Made by a program: the position numbers and the translations under genes | The notes under the pieces: model-generated | What the model was told of the DNA's origin: nothing | The model's input: the letters and a program-made list of their open reading frames with translations, nothing else | The model's database searches: none | Shown: positions 25,934 to 34,642 of the stretch, one piece after another | How positions within the stretch are numbered: the stretch's first letter is position 1 | Layout of the letters: the number at the start of each line of letters is the position of its first letter | Source: Rhodocyclaceae bacterium | GTDB taxonomy: Bacteria > Pseudomonadota > Gammaproteobacteria > Burkholderiales > Rhodocyclaceae | NCBI GenBank assembly: GCA_025353195.1 | Contig: JANXRC010000274.1 | Span: forward strand, 1-44,645 | Length of the DNA: 44,645 nt | Direction: 5' to 3'

Positions 25934-26357
25934 CACTGCTTCCTTCCGCGGTTGCCCGGACTTCTTCCGTTGCGGGGGCGGCATTGGCCGCCGGCCCGGC
26001 TGCTGCAACCGCCGCCGATGGCTCGTCGAACAACAGTTCCCTGGCGTGGACCAGCGAACGGAGCGTCGCCTCGTCGATCGGGTCGGGTAGCGAGTAGTCG
26101 TCGATATAGGTATCGAGGCCGTCCATCACATTGAACTCAGCAGAATGAAACAGCTTTTTCAGCGCCACGCGCTTGAGTCGTTCTTCGACTTCCTGGCGCA
26201 GGAAGCCGGTGAAGTCGTCTTCGAAACGCAACGTCGCCGGGTCAGGCAACGGAACCGTATTGGCTGGCGCCGGGGCCGAGGCCGGCATCGGTTCGCCGCC
26301 TGTTTGTTTCAGGCGCGCCCAGCGCGAGAAGAAGTTCTCGCCGTGCTGCGCGATCAT
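25923..26357 (-). CDS. DUF3306 protein
   Basis: From ATG 26357 the product is 144 aa, beginning MIAQHGENFFSRWARLKQ; FFxRWSxxK-like N-termini are characteristic of DUF3306. It is acidic, with an Ala-rich tail after ELLFDEPSA. DUF3305 and DUF3306 genes recur together in formate dehydrogenase clusters of beta- and alphaproteobacteria; their role is unknown. It overlaps both neighbours (4 bp and 11 bp). Confidence 0.85.
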   Translation of the reverse strand: MIAQHGENFFSRWARLKQTGGEPMPASAPAPANTVPLPDPATLRFEDDFTGFLRQEVEERLKRVALKKLFHSAEFNVMDGLDTYIDDYSLPDPIDEATLRSLVHARELLFDEPSAAVAAAGPAANAAPATEEVRATAEGSSDVG

Positions 26358-26809
26358 GCGCGATGCTCCTGCCGGCTCGTTGCATAGCGTTTGTTCTTCG
26401 TCTTCTTTTCCGGCGGCTGGTAATGGTGACGGGCGAAATCCTCGATCCATCCCTTGAGGTCGGGCGGTAGCGGCGCGCCCTCGACGTTTTCGCCGGCATC
26501 CAGCATGCGCGCCGCTTCGCCGTAACTGACCGTCACCATCAGCACCGTCGGTCGCTCTTCTCCGTGTTCGTCCTCCAGCCGCCAGACCACGAACATCATG
26601 GGCTCGGGCGTGGTGAGATTGAGCAGGTAGTTCTCGGCCTCGTCGGAATGCAGCCGCAGTTCAAGATTGTCGCGCACCAAGTCAGCGCCCGCGAGCTCGG
26701 CACCCGCCGGCGCCATGGCGACCAAACGCCAGACATGGTCGGCCCAGCGGCTGACCAGCGTCAGACGCGTGAAACCAACGGCGACGACGACTGCCTGCGG
26801 AGGATTCAT
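26354..26809 (-). CDS. DUF3305 protein
   Basis: A 151-aa protein with the DUF3305 blocks VVVAVGFTRLTLVSRWADHVWRLVAM, LELRLHSDEAENYLLNL and PPDLKGWIEDFARHHYQP. No metal motif or signal is visible. It shares a base with the cytochrome b gene stop and overlaps the DUF3306 start by 4 bp. Function is unknown; conservation of the gene pair beside formate dehydrogenase suggests a maturation or assembly role. Confidence 0.87.
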   Translation of the reverse strand: MNPPQAVVVAVGFTRLTLVSRWADHVWRLVAMAPAGAELAGADLVRDNLELRLHSDEAENYLLNLTTPEPMMFVVWRLEDEHGEERPTVLMVTVSYGEAARMLDAGENVEGAPLPPDLKGWIEDFARHHYQPPEKKTKNKRYATSRQEHRA

Positions 26810-27813
26810 CAGGCGCGCTTGTTCTTGGCGGTGACTTGCTCGAACCAGGCCGAGTGGTGATCCTTGGCCCAGACTTCATCGACCTCGCCGGTCTTCATCG
26901 CATCCAGCGCCCCTTCGACCCCGATCGTGCCGATATAGATGTGGCCCATCGCCATCAATGTCAGCATCAGGGCGCCGATACCATGTACCAGATTGGTGGT
27001 CTGCAGGCTGGCGCGCAGTTCGAGGATGCCTGGAAAGTCGAGCAGGAAGCCGGAGGCGCTGACGGTCAGGCCGAGGATGGTGACGCCGAACCAGAACCAG
27101 GCCTTTTCGCCGAAATTGAAGCGCCCGGCAGGGACATGACTGTGGTCGAGCAGCCCGCCGGCGCGCCGTATCCATTCGGCGTCGAATCGGTCCCAGATAT
27201 TGTCCTTGGCCCACATCACGATCATCACCACGAGGGCCGCAGCGAACACCAGGCCGAGGAAATTGTGCACCGGTTTCAGCAACTGCATCAGTAACGAAAA
27301 CACCGTGTGGCCAAGCCATGGCACCAGTACGTGCTTGCCGAAAATCATCATCAGGCCGCCGGTCGCGAGCAGCACAAAGCAACCGGCCACCGTGTAATGC
27401 ACCACGCGCTCGGTCAGCGTGAATCGGGGAATCTTGCGCCCGGTAGGCGGCGACGACAGCCGCAGTTGGCCCTTCCACGCGTAATACGCCCAGATCGCGC
27501 CAAAGACGACCAGCAACAGTATGCCGCCGGTCAGCGTGACCGGGCCATTGCGCAACCTGCGCCAGGCGTTACCTTCGGATTGCACCAGAACGCCGGTCTC
27601 GGCGCCCTTGACGGTGGTGACGCCGGGATCGCCGCGACGCACGTCGCGCCACATCGGCGCTGCGTTGTGGCCGTCGGTCTGGCTCAGCTTGAGCGGACCG
27701 GCGCCGGCACTGGCCGGTGCCGGATCGGCGGCCTGGGCGGGGAGCATGGCGCCCAGCAGCAGGCTGCTGCAGACGCCGATGGCAAACGTACGCAAGCAAG
27801 CGTGTAGTTTCAT
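26809..27813 (-). CDS. formate dehydrogenase cytochrome b (gamma) subunit
   Basis: The track runs to 28614, but the ATG at 27813 follows GGAGGAG and gives a signal peptide (residues 1-29, ending AQA). The 334-aa protein has one membrane helix near 95-115 (GGILLLVVFGAIWAYYAW) followed by a four-helix cytochrome b556 domain: VVHYTVAGCFVLLATGGLMM, LLKPVHNFLGLVFAAALVVMIV, the AWFWFGVTILGLTVSASGFL segment and LVHGIGALMLTLMAMGHIYIG, with His residues that can ligate haem b. It should transfer electrons to quinone. First gene of the operon, preceded by the sigma-54 element. Confidence 0.93.
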   Translation of the reverse strand: MKLHACLRTFAIGVCSSLLLGAMLPAQAADPAPASAGAGPLKLSQTDGHNAAPMWRDVRRGDPGVTTVKGAETGVLVQSEGNAWRRLRNGPVTLTGGILLLVVFGAIWAYYAWKGQLRLSSPPTGRKIPRFTLTERVVHYTVAGCFVLLATGGLMMIFGKHVLVPWLGHTVFSLLMQLLKPVHNFLGLVFAAALVVMIVMWAKDNIWDRFDAEWIRRAGGLLDHSHVPAGRFNFGEKAWFWFGVTILGLTVSASGFLLDFPGILELRASLQTTNLVHGIGALMLTLMAMGHIYIGTIGVEGALDAMKTGEVDEVWAKDHHSAWFEQVTAKNKRA

Positions 27814-27861
27814 GTCTCCTCCATTATTCTTGTATGAATGTCGCCTAGCTTGAGATATAAA

Positions 27862-27875
27862 GCGATTTCCATGCC
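27862..27875 (-). promoter_or_regulatory. sigma-54 promoter (-24/-12) for the formate dehydrogenase operon
   Basis: Reading the minus strand, AGGCATGGAAATCGCTTT carries GG-N10-GC with GGCATG at -24 and TCGCTT at -12, close to the consensus TGGCAC-N5-TTGC. A start about 12 bases on (near 27851) leaves a 38-nt leader before the ATG at 27813. The element overlaps an inverted repeat CCATGCC-N6-GGCATGG (27869-27888). A GAFTGA-class activator is encoded divergently. Confidence 0.6.
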
Positions 27876-27903
27876 TGTATCGGCATGGAGGAAAATCAAG
27901 ATG

Positions 27904-27919
27904 TTGCAAAGATTTGCAA
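27904..27919. promoter_or_regulatory. perfect palindrome, candidate activator site 1
   Basis: TTGCAAAGATTTGCAA is a perfect 7-2-7 palindrome about 30-45 bp upstream of the -24 element, with a further TGCAA half-site (TTTGGTGCAA) just beyond. Upstream palindromes are typical enhancer sites of NtrC-type activators. Confidence 0.5.
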
Positions 27920-27961
27920 ATTTGGTGCAATGAGTTGAGACAAATCGACGCAATCGGATCG

Positions 27962-27984
27962 GTCCATGCTGGACAAAATGTCCA
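27962..27984. promoter_or_regulatory. overlapping palindromes, candidate activator site 2
   Basis: GTCCA-TGC-TGGAC (27962-27974) overlaps TGGACA-AAA-TGTCCA (27970-27984), so three alternating GTCCA/TGGAC half-sites occur in 23 bp. They lie about 90-110 bp from the -24 element and just before mobA, so they could also serve mobA control. Confidence 0.5.
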
Positions 27985-28005
27985 AATCGGAGGGAAAATC
28001 AGTAG

Positions 28006-28617
28006 ATGGGGCGGAATCAAATGGAAATGGAACAAATCGGCCCCTCTGCCGTGACCGGCCTGCTGATCGCGGGTGGGCTCGGTCGCCGAATGGGAGGAGC
28101 AGACAAGGGGCTGATGGCCATCGACGGGAAACCGATGGCAAGCTGGGTGCTCGAACGGCTGCGACCCCAGGTTGGCCAAGTGCTGATCAACGCCAACCGC
28201 AATCTCGAGGAGTGGCAGAGCTATGGCTTGCCGGTCGTGAGCGATGCAATCGGAGGCTTTTCCGGCCCACTGGCCGGGTTCCATGCCGGATTGTTGGCCT
28301 GCACCACTCCTTGGCTGGTAACGGTGCCCTGCGATTCGCCGTTTCTTCCGCACGATCTGGTGACGCGCCTGGCCGCTGCCGCTGCCGAGGCTGGCGCCGA
28401 ACTCGCGGTGGTGCGCAGCGAACAGCGACTGCAGCCGGTATTCGCCTTGCTGAAGCGCAGCCTGCTGCCCTCGCTGGAGCACTTTCTGCAAGGCGGCGGT
28501 CGCAAGATTGACCGCTGGTTCGAGGAGGTCAAGCTGGCCGTGGTGGATTTCGACGATACGGCCGCCTTCGCCAATATCAACACCCCCGAAGATCTCGCCG
28601 GCGCGCGCCGGCACTGA
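28006..28617 (+). CDS. mobA: molybdenum cofactor guanylyltransferase
   Basis: MobA joins GMP from GTP to molybdopterin, making the guanine dinucleotide form used by the formate dehydrogenase encoded next door. The 203-aa protein has LIAGGLGRRMGGADKGL near 20-36 (nucleotide loop with the catalytic Lys), PVVSDAIGGFSGPLAGFHAGL, and VTVPCDSPFLP (metal-binding Asp). Met1 (28006), Met6 or Met8 could start; GGAGG upstream lies about 12 bases from the first. It leads the divergent mobA-regulator-kinase run. Confidence 0.93.
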   Translation: MGRNQMEMEQIGPSAVTGLLIAGGLGRRMGGADKGLMAIDGKPMASWVLERLRPQVGQVLINANRNLEEWQSYGLPVVSDAIGGFSGPLAGFHAGLLACTTPWLVTVPCDSPFLPHDLVTRLAAAAAEAGAELAVVRSEQRLQPVFALLKRSLLPSLEHFLQGGGRKIDRWFEEVKLAVVDFDDTAAFANINTPEDLAGARRH

Positions 28618-28638
28618 GCGTCGTCGGCCATCGAGGAG

Positions 28639-30030
28639 ATGCCATTGGGTTCATTGCCCGCCGTTGCGGATGTTGATCTTTCGACATGGAAACACCAGTC
28701 GGTACTGGTGGTCGATGACGAGCCGGGCATGGTCAGCTTTCTCCAGCGCTCGCTGGCCCAGCGTTGCGGCTGGGTGGCTACCGCAGGGAGCGTGGAAGAG
28801 GCCGCGGAATTGCTCAGCCGGCGCCACTTCGATCTGATCGTGCTCGACATCTCGCTGCCCGGCCGTTCGGGTGTCGAATGGCTGCACCAGTTGCGCGACC
28901 AGGGCTTTGTCGGCGACGTGGTGCTGATGACTGCCTACGCCGATCTCGAAACTGCGATTGACGCACTGCGGGCCGGTGCCGCCGACTTTCTGCTGAAGCC
29001 GTTTTCCGTGGCGCAGATGCTGAACGCGGTGAAGCGCTGTTTCGAGCGCTCGTCGCTGCGGCGCGAGAACTTCGTCCTGCGTCGGGAACTGGATCAGCGC
29101 GCTGACAGCATCGAAGGAATGATCGGCAAGTCGACCTCGATTCGCGATGTCTGCGCCCGTATCAAGCGCATCGCACCGACACCCTCGACCGTGCTGATCC
29201 ATGGCGAATCGGGCACCGGCAAGGAACTCGCCGCCCGTGCCCTGCATCGCATGAGCCAGCGCGCCGACGGCCCCTTCGTACCGATCAACTGCGCGGCGAT
29301 CGCCGAACATCTAATCGAGTCGGAGCTGTTCGGCCATGTCAAGGGAGCGTTTACAGGTGCCGCAGCGGGCCGTGAAGGCTTGTTCTATTACGCGCGCGGC
29401 GGCACGCTGTTTCTCGACGAAATCTCGGAGCTGCCCCTGCCGCTGCAGGCTAAGCTGCTGCGCGTGCTGGAAGAGCGCAAGGTGCGCCCGGTGGGGTCGG
29501 AGCAGGAAGTGCCGGTGGATGTGCGTGTGGTCGCCGCCACCAACCGCAAGCTGGTCGAGGAAGTCGCGGCGGGGCGTTTTCGCCGCGATCTCTATTACCG
29601 GCTGCAGGTGGTCGAGGTGGTGTTGCCGCCGTTGCGCGACAGGCTCGACGATGTGCCGGACCTGGTCGATTACTTCATCGGCCAACTCTCGCCGCGCCTG
29701 GGCGTGGCCGAACTCGCACGCGACGCTGCGGCGCTGGCGCGCCTGGCCCGCTACAGTTGGCCGGGAAACGTGCGTGAACTCAAGAACCTGATCGAACGCT
29801 CGCTGATCCTTGGCTACTTTGCCGACGATTTCGTGCCCGATGAGGAGGCCAGCGCCGCGTCGCCAGCGCCGACTCTTGAGCCGAGCAGCGAGGCATCGCT
29901 CGCCGCCATCGAGCGCCGCCACATTCTGGGCGTGCTCGAAACCTGCAAGGGCAACAAGTCGGAGGCGGCGAGACGGCTTGGCGTTTCGCGCAAGACGCTG
30001 GAGCGCAAGTGCGCGGCGTGGGGAGTCTAG
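28639..30030 (+). CDS. NtrC-family sigma-54 response regulator
   Basis: A 463-aa protein: receiver domain (22-135) with Asp70 as phosphoacceptor, Thr98 and Lys120; AAA+ domain with Walker A GESGTGKE (189-196), sigma-54-contacting GAFTGA (236-241), Walker B LFLDEI and SWPGNVRE; linker 398-422 containing a copy of the 27-bp repeat; Fis-type HTH at about 438-460 ([19 protein letters not shown]). The ATG at 28639 abuts its GAGGAG; a TTG at 28645 has ideal spacing and may be the real start. The kinase gene overlaps its end by 22 bp. Likely activator of the divergent operon. Confidence 0.94.
   Translation: MPLGSLPAVADVDLSTWKHQSVLVVDDEPGMVSFLQRSLAQRCGWVATAGSVEEAAELLSRRHFDLIVLDISLPGRSGVEWLHQLRDQGFVGDVVLMTAYADLETAIDALRAGAADFLLKPFSVAQMLNAVKRCFERSSLRRENFVLRRELDQRADSIEGMIGKSTSIRDVCARIKRIAPTPSTVLIHGESGTGKELAARALHRMSQRADGPFVPINCAAIAEHLIESELFGHVKGAFTGAAAGREGLFYYARGGTLFLDEISELPLPLQAKLLRVLEERKVRPVGSEQEVPVDVRVVAATNRKLVEEVAAGRFRRDLYYRLQVVEVVLPPLRDRLDDVPDLVDYFIGQLSPRLGVAELARDAAALARLARYSWPGNVRELKNLIERSLILGYFADDFVPDEEASAASPAPTLEPSSEASLAAIERRHILGVLETCKGNKSEAARRLGVSRKTLERKCAAWGV
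29853..29879 (+). repeat. interspersed 27-bp repeat, copy 2 (regulator linker)
   Basis: It opens CGCCGCGTCGC and contains CCAGCGCCGACTCTTGA. In frame it encodes part of a Ser/Ala/Pro linker between the AAA+ and HTH domains, where extra residues are tolerated. Confidence 0.75.
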
Positions 30031-32066
30031 GGATTTTCTCCCGCCTGCGCGAGCGTTTTCACGGCTCGCTGCGCTTCAAACTGCTGGCGCTCGCACTCGG
30101 CCCGCTGCTGGTCGCGGTGCCGATTCTGATCGGCATACTCGCCGGCTGGGGCGCGGTGTATTACGACCGCCTGTTGATCACCAAGGTGCGCAGCGACCTG
30201 GCGGTAGCCCATGGCTATTTCGAACAGGTCAAGGACGGCGTCGGCCGCCGCGTCGAAGCGCTGGCCGGCTCCGAGCGGCTTGCGCGCGCATTGCGCGCGC
30301 GCAGCCCGGTTTCCGCGACGACCGCATTGCTGCACGAAGCTCGCGCACAACTGGGGGTGGATTTCCTGATTTTGCTCGACGCCGAGGGGCGGGTGCGCGC
30401 CGCCAGCGGTGGCCCGACCGCGGGGATGGCGTATCCGCTCGCGGCGGCGCGACTGAAGCAGCCTGACGCCCGCACCGAAGTCGACATTTTCGCTGCCGGC
30501 GTGTTGGCCGCGATCGATCCGGCGCTGGCGGAAAAGGCCCACACGCCATTGATTGCCACGCGCAACGCGACGCCCACGGTTCAAACCGATGAGTCGCGCG
30601 GCATGGTCATTCACAGCGTGGCGCCAGTTGCGGTCGACGGCGAGGCGTTGACCCAGTTTCTGGTCGGCGGGCTGCTGCTCAACAAGAATCTCGATTTCGT
30701 GGACCGCATCAACGACATCGTCTATCCGGAAGGCACGCTGCCGTCGGGCAGCGCAGGCACAGCCACGCTGTTTCTCGACGACGTGCGCATCGGCACCAAC
30801 GTCCGACTGTTCGAGGGCGAACGGGCCATCGGCACCCGCGTTTCGGCGGCGGTACGCCACACCGTACTCGATGAAGGCCGCACCTGGCTGGATCGCGCCT
30901 TCGTGGTCAATGACTGGTATGTCTCGGCCTATGAACCCATCATGGACAGCGCGGGGCAGCGCGTCGGCATGTTGTATGTCGGCTTTCTCGAGGAGCCTTT
31001 TCAGCGCGCGCGGCAGTTGGCGCTGGCCGCGGTGGCTCTGCTGTTTGTGCTGACCGTGGCGCTGGCGGCGCTGGTTTCCCGGCGCCTGGCGCGGCATGTC
31101 TCGCAGCCGGTGGAGCGCATGCATGGCACCATGAGCGCGATCGAGTCCGGCCAGACCGAGGCGCGCGTCGGCGGCGATTTGACGGACTCGACCGCAGCGG
31201 ACGAACTGGCCGAACTGGCCGCCCACTTCGATCGCCTGCTCGATCGCCTGGCGGCGCAGACCGATGCACTGCAACGCTGGGGCAGCGAGCTTGACAGCAA
31301 GGTGGCGGAACGCACGCAGGAACTGGCTGCCGCCAACCAGACGCTGCGCTCGGCGCAACAGCGCCTGGTGATGTCGGAGAAGCTCGCCGCGATCGGTCAG
31401 CTTGCCGCCGGCGTGGCGCATGAAATCAACAATCCGGTGGCGGTGATCCAGGGCAATCTCGATGTGCTGCGCGAAACCTTGGGAGACGCGGCCGAGCCGG
31501 CACTGCCGGAAATTCGCCTGATCCAGGATCAGGTGTTCCGCATTCGCCTGATTGTCACCAAGCTGCTGCAGTTCGCACGACCCGCGGAATATGCCGGCTA
31601 TCTGGAGCCGGTGCGTCTAGACCAGGTGGTGCAGGACAGCCTGGTGCTGGTGGCGCACCAGATGAAGAAGACCAGCGTTGCCGTGATGCAGGAAATGCAC
31701 GCCACACGGCCGGTGACGGTGAATCGCAACGAGTTGCAGCAGGTGCTGATCAATCTCATCGTGAACGCGCTGCAGGCTATGCCCGAGGGCGGCACGCTGC
31801 TGCTGGCCAGCGGCGACCGCGAGGAGGGGGGCATCAAGGGCGGCTTTGTCGCCGTCGGCGACAGTGGGCCCGGCATCGCACCACAAGACCGGGAACGCCT
31901 GTTTGACCCCTTCTTCACCACCAAGACCAGCGATGGCACTGGCTTGGGTCTGTGGGTGAGCCTCGGCCTGGTGCAGCGCTACGGCGGCCGAATTGACGTG
32001 GCCTGCCCGCCGACCGGCGGCTCGGTGTTTACCGTGTGGCTGCCGAATGAGGCGGTGGCGGCCTGA
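30009..32066 (+). CDS. membrane sensor histidine kinase (NtrB-like output)
   Basis: A 685-aa kinase starting at GTG 30009 (GGAG five bases upstream), overlapping the regulator gene by 22 bp. Helix 1 spans about 24-48, then a periplasmic Cache-type sensor of about 270 residues (including VGGLLLNKNLDFVDRI and WYVSAYEPIMDSAGQRVGMLYVGF), helix 2 around QLALAAVALLFVLTVALAAL, a HAMP segment, a coiled coil (LQRWGSELDSKVAERTQEL), the phosphoacceptor His471 in VAHEINNP and a HATPase with GDSGPGI and GTGLGLW. Cache domains commonly bind small organic acids or anions; formate or a related compound as ligand is inference. Confidence 0.92.
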   Translation: MRGVGSLGIFSRLRERFHGSLRFKLLALALGPLLVAVPILIGILAGWGAVYYDRLLITKVRSDLAVAHGYFEQVKDGVGRRVEALAGSERLARALRARSPVSATTALLHEARAQLGVDFLILLDAEGRVRAASGGPTAGMAYPLAAARLKQPDARTEVDIFAAGVLAAIDPALAEKAHTPLIATRNATPTVQTDESRGMVIHSVAPVAVDGEALTQFLVGGLLLNKNLDFVDRINDIVYPEGTLPSGSAGTATLFLDDVRIGTNVRLFEGERAIGTRVSAAVRHTVLDEGRTWLDRAFVVNDWYVSAYEPIMDSAGQRVGMLYVGFLEEPFQRARQLALAAVALLFVLTVALAALVSRRLARHVSQPVERMHGTMSAIESGQTEARVGGDLTDSTAADELAELAAHFDRLLDRLAAQTDALQRWGSELDSKVAERTQELAAANQTLRSAQQRLVMSEKLAAIGQLAAGVAHEINNPVAVIQGNLDVLRETLGDAAEPALPEIRLIQDQVFRIRLIVTKLLQFARPAEYAGYLEPVRLDQVVQDSLVLVAHQMKKTSVAVMQEMHATRPVTVNRNELQQVLINLIVNALQAMPEGGTLLLASGDREEGGIKGGFVAVGDSGPGIAPQDRERLFDPFFTTKTSDGTGLGLWVSLGLVQRYGGRIDVACPPTGGSVFTVWLPNEAVAA

Positions 32067-32070
32067 CGCC

Positions 32071-32085
32071 GGCCCGCAAAGGGCC
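32071..32085. terminator. short hairpin between convergent genes
   Basis: GGCCC-GCAAA-GGGCC lies in the 25 bp between the kinase and dsbC stops. It has no T-run, so terminator activity is doubtful. Confidence 0.25.
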
Positions 32086-32091
32086 TGCTGT

Positions 32092-32772
32092 TCAGCCGCC
32101 CGTTGCGGCGAAGTGCTTTTCGATTTCCGAGGCCGGAATGTAGCCGGGAACTCGTTCGCCGTTGGCGAAGAAGATCGAAGGCGTGCCGTTTATGCGCAAT
32201 CTCGCGCCAAGCTGCGCAGATTTGTCCAGCCCTGCGGTATCGCACTTGGCGGGTATGGCGGGCAACACCTTGCCGTGGTTCATCCAGTCGGTCCAGGCCT
32301 TGGACCTGTCCGGCGCACACCAGATCGCCTTGGACTTCTCGTAGGAATCATCACCTAGTACCGGCAAAAGGAAGGTGTATACCGTCACATCCTTCAGCGC
32401 CTGGATCTCTTTCGCCAGCTTCTTGCAGTAACCGCAATTAGGATCTTCGAAGGTCACCAGGATGTTCTTACCGGACCCGCGCACCTGCTTCAGGGCCAGA
32501 TCGAGCGGGAGCGCATTGAACTGGCGTTCCGCCGTGACATTCTTGCCCGTCTTGGTTTCCAGCAGAGAGCCCAGCAACACGTAAACGGCTTTGTCATCGG
32601 TGTAGAACGTCTGATTGTTCGCGGTCACTTCCCAGATGCCGGCTATGGGCGCCCTGGTGATCTTTTCGACCTTACCGAGCTTGGCCTCGACGGCTTTCTT
32701 CACATCGGCCTCGTCGGCAATCGCGACGATGGATACACAGGCCAGAGCGGCCGCAAGCAGGGGTAGTTTCAT
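32092..32772 (-). CDS. dsbC: periplasmic disulfide isomerase DsbC
   Basis: DsbC reshuffles wrong disulfides in periplasmic proteins and is kept reduced by DsbD. The 226-aa protein has a signal peptide cleaved near residue 19, an N-terminal dimerisation domain (20-75), a linker, and a thioredoxin fold with the active site C113GYC116 in FEDPNCGYCKKL and the cis-Pro loop NGTPSIFF. A second Cys pair (IWCAPD, AKCDTA) is typical. GGAG precedes the ATG. It follows the ubiH-type gene on the same strand. Confidence 0.94.
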   Translation of the reverse strand: MKLPLLAAALACVSIVAIADEADVKKAVEAKLGKVEKITRAPIAGIWEVTANNQTFYTDDKAVYVLLGSLLETKTGKNVTAERQFNALPLDLALKQVRGSGKNILVTFEDPNCGYCKKLAKEIQALKDVTVYTFLLPVLGDDSYEKSKAIWCAPDRSKAWTDWMNHGKVLPAIPAKCDTAGLDKSAQLGARLRINGTPSIFFANGERVPGYIPASEIEKHFAATGG

Positions 32773-32805
32773 GAGTTCTCCAGGGGGTTTCAGGATGCCG
32801 GCGAT

Positions 32806-33963
32806 TCAGGACGCAAGTGCGTAGCGGACCAGCAAGTCCTTTACGACCGGCAAAGCATTGGTGAGGTTCAATCCGAAGTTGCGCAAACGGGGCAAAGGGC
32901 CTTCCGTGGGACGGAAAAGGTCGTGCAGACTATCAGTCACGGTCTGCAAAGTCACCACTTCTTCCTTGCGCGCCCGCTCGTAGCTGCGCAACAACGCCAG
33001 ATCCCCGCAATCGACGTGACCAGGTTTGTCGCACAGCACGGCCGCCAGTGCTTGTGCGTCCTGGAAACCCAGGTTGATGCCGTGACCGGACAGCGGATGG
33101 ATGGTATGCGCAGCATCGCCAATCAACGCCAACCGCGGTGCCACCGAGTGCGGCGCACGCATCAGGCGCAGCGGAAAGCCGGCCGGCGGTGTAATCAGCT
33201 CCAGCGCTCCCAGACGCAGGTCGCCCGCTGCGGCCACACGGGCGCATAGCGCCGCGTGATCGAGTGCCAATAGCTCGCGCCCATGCTCTTCCGGGGTGGA
33301 CCAGACCATCGAGATGCGATTGCCCGGTAGCGGCAGCCAGGCCAGTACCCCGTCGTTGCGGAACCACTGAAACGCCGTGTCGCGGTGCGGCTGCTCGACC
33401 GTGAAGTTGGCTACCACTCCGAGCTGGTCATAAGGGTCAAAGCGCACGTCCACGCCTGCCGCAGCGCGGGTCCAGGAGTCGGCACCATCCGCGGCGACTA
33501 TCAGTCGCGTGGAAAGTTTGCGCCCATCCTCCAGCGTTAGTTGTGCCGCATCGGGTCCCAACGCGAGTGCTTGCGGGCGCGCCGGGCAAAGCAGGCTCAA
33601 GTTGCCCTGGCGTTTGACCGTCTCCCACAACTCGCGTTGCATAAGCGATGATTCAAGGATCCAGGCCAGTTCCGACACGCCGCTGCCGTAGGCGGTGAAA
33701 TCCAGCCGGCCGCCGGCGTCGCCGTGAATCTCCATGGCCCGCACGGCCTGCATACGTGTCACATCCAAGTGACGCCACGCGCCGATGGCGTCGAGGAAGC
33801 GAGCATTGCTCGGGCTGATCGCATAAATGCGCGAATCCCAGTCCTCGGGGAGAACCGGCAGCTTGCCTTCGATCAGCGCCACCGACAAAGTCGAGCGGCG
33901 CAACGCCGCTGCCAAGGCCAAGCCCGCCAGGCCACCACCCACAATCACGATATCGAAGTCCAT
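32806..33963 (-). CDS. UbiH/UbiF-family FAD-dependent hydroxylase
   Basis: A 385-aa flavoprotein monooxygenase (start ATG 33963; the track adds 12 residues). It has the dinucleotide fold IVIVGGGLAGLALA at 6-19, the DG motif VAADGADSWTR and the FAD-ribityl motif LIGDAAHTIHPLSGHGINLGFQDA. These are hallmarks of ubiquinone-ring hydroxylases; which ring position it modifies cannot be read. The 32-bp gap to dsbC suggests co-transcription. It is divergent from tRNA-Met, 74 bp away. Confidence 0.9.
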   Translation of the reverse strand: MDFDIVIVGGGLAGLALAAALRRSTLSVALIEGKLPVLPEDWDSRIYAISPSNARFLDAIGAWRHLDVTRMQAVRAMEIHGDAGGRLDFTAYGSGVSELAWILESSLMQRELWETVKRQGNLSLLCPARPQALALGPDAAQLTLEDGRKLSTRLIVAADGADSWTRAAAGVDVRFDPYDQLGVVANFTVEQPHRDTAFQWFRNDGVLAWLPLPGNRISMVWSTPEEHGRELLALDHAALCARVAAAGDLRLGALELITPPAGFPLRLMRAPHSVAPRLALIGDAAHTIHPLSGHGINLGFQDAQALAAVLCDKPGHVDCGDLALLRSYERARKEEVVTLQTVTDSLHDLFRPTEGPLPRLRNFGLNLTNALPVVKDLLVRYALAS

Positions 33964-34037
33964 GCCGCAATTGTCGCCTACCGGTGCTTGCCTTGACAAG
34001 GCAAGCGTGCGACGAGGATAATTCCGCCCCTTTGCAG

Positions 34038-34114
34038 GGTGATGTAGCTCAGTCGGTTAGAGCATCGGATTCATAATCCGGGGGTCGGTTGTTCAAGTCC
34101 ACTCATCACCACCA
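34038..34114 (+). tRNA. tRNA-Met(CAT)
   Basis: A 77-nt cloverleaf: acceptor GGTGATG with CATCACC, D arm GCTC-AGTCGGTTA-GAGC, anticodon loop TTCATAA, T arm GGTTGTTCAAGTCC, discriminator A and encoded CCA. An intact 1:72 pair argues for elongator Met rather than the initiator. Ile2 (k2C) shares the CAT anticodon, so identity is probable rather than certain. Confidence 0.93.
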
Positions 34115-34122
34115 GTAATACC

Positions 34123-34149
34123 AAGGCCCCCAGCGATGGGGGCCTTTTT
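34123..34149 (+). terminator. intrinsic terminator of tRNA-Met
   Basis: A perfect stem AAGGCCCCC with GGGGGCCTT around a six-base loop (AGCGAT), followed by TTT, nine bases after the tRNA CCA. Confidence 0.85.
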
Positions 34150-34280
34150 CGTTGGTAAGCAAAAAATCGAAATGTAATCACTGTGTACTCGTGGTGGCCC
34201 GTTCGTACCATTTCTACTTCTTGACCGAATAACATGGTCTGCCTTTTTCAGTCATCGTCCACCGCACTGTTGACGCCTGC

Positions 34281-34309
34281 TTGTAAAGTATATCCGTACT
34301 GATATACTT
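34281..34309 (+). promoter_or_regulatory. promoter and palindromic operator of a toxin-antitoxin pair
   Basis: TTGTAA (34281-34286), 16 bp, TATACT (34303-34308). An inverted repeat AAGTATAT-N8-ATATACTT (34286-34309) covers the spacer and -10, the usual place for antitoxin binding. The -10 ends seven bases before the ATG at 34316 and no Shine-Dalgarno is present, so the mRNA is probably leaderless. Confidence 0.65.
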
Positions 34310-34315
34310 GGCCAC

Positions 34316-34642
34316 ATGAAACCATTGCGATTCATAGGCGACTCACTCAAGTGCTTGCGTGAGTTTCCAGTAGACGCACGGCAGGATGTAGGCCGGCAAC
34401 TTGACCGGGTGCAGCGTGGCAAGCAACCCAACGACTTCAAGCCGATGCCCTCGATGGGCAAAGGAGTTGAGGAAATTCGGGTGTGGGACGATGCAGGTAC
34501 TTTTCGCGTGATTTACACAGCCCGATTGGCTGATGCAGTCTATGTTCTGCATGCTTTCCAGAAGAAAACAAAGGCAACGTCGAAGCGCGATATTGAAACA
34601 GCCAAGGCGCGTTTCGCCCAACTGATGAGAGGTGACATATGA
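34316..34642 (+). CDS. RelE/HigB-like (Gp49 family) toxin
   Basis: A 108-aa basic protein of the phage Gp49/HigB-like group: short helical N-terminus (DSLKCLREFPVDARQDVGRQLDRVQRG), then the sheet with MGKGVEEIRVWDDAGTFRVIYTARLADAVYVLHAFQKKTKATSKRDI. The Arg/Lys-rich core (EIRV, FRVIY, HAFQKK) is that of RelE-fold mRNA interferases, which usually cut ribosome-bound mRNA. The toxin gene comes first, as in higBA-type modules, and ends overlapping the antitoxin start by 4 bp. Activity is inferred from family. Confidence 0.88.
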   Translation: MKPLRFIGDSLKCLREFPVDARQDVGRQLDRVQRGKQPNDFKPMPSMGKGVEEIRVWDDAGTFRVIYTARLADAVYVLHAFQKKTKATSKRDIETAKARFAQLMRGDI

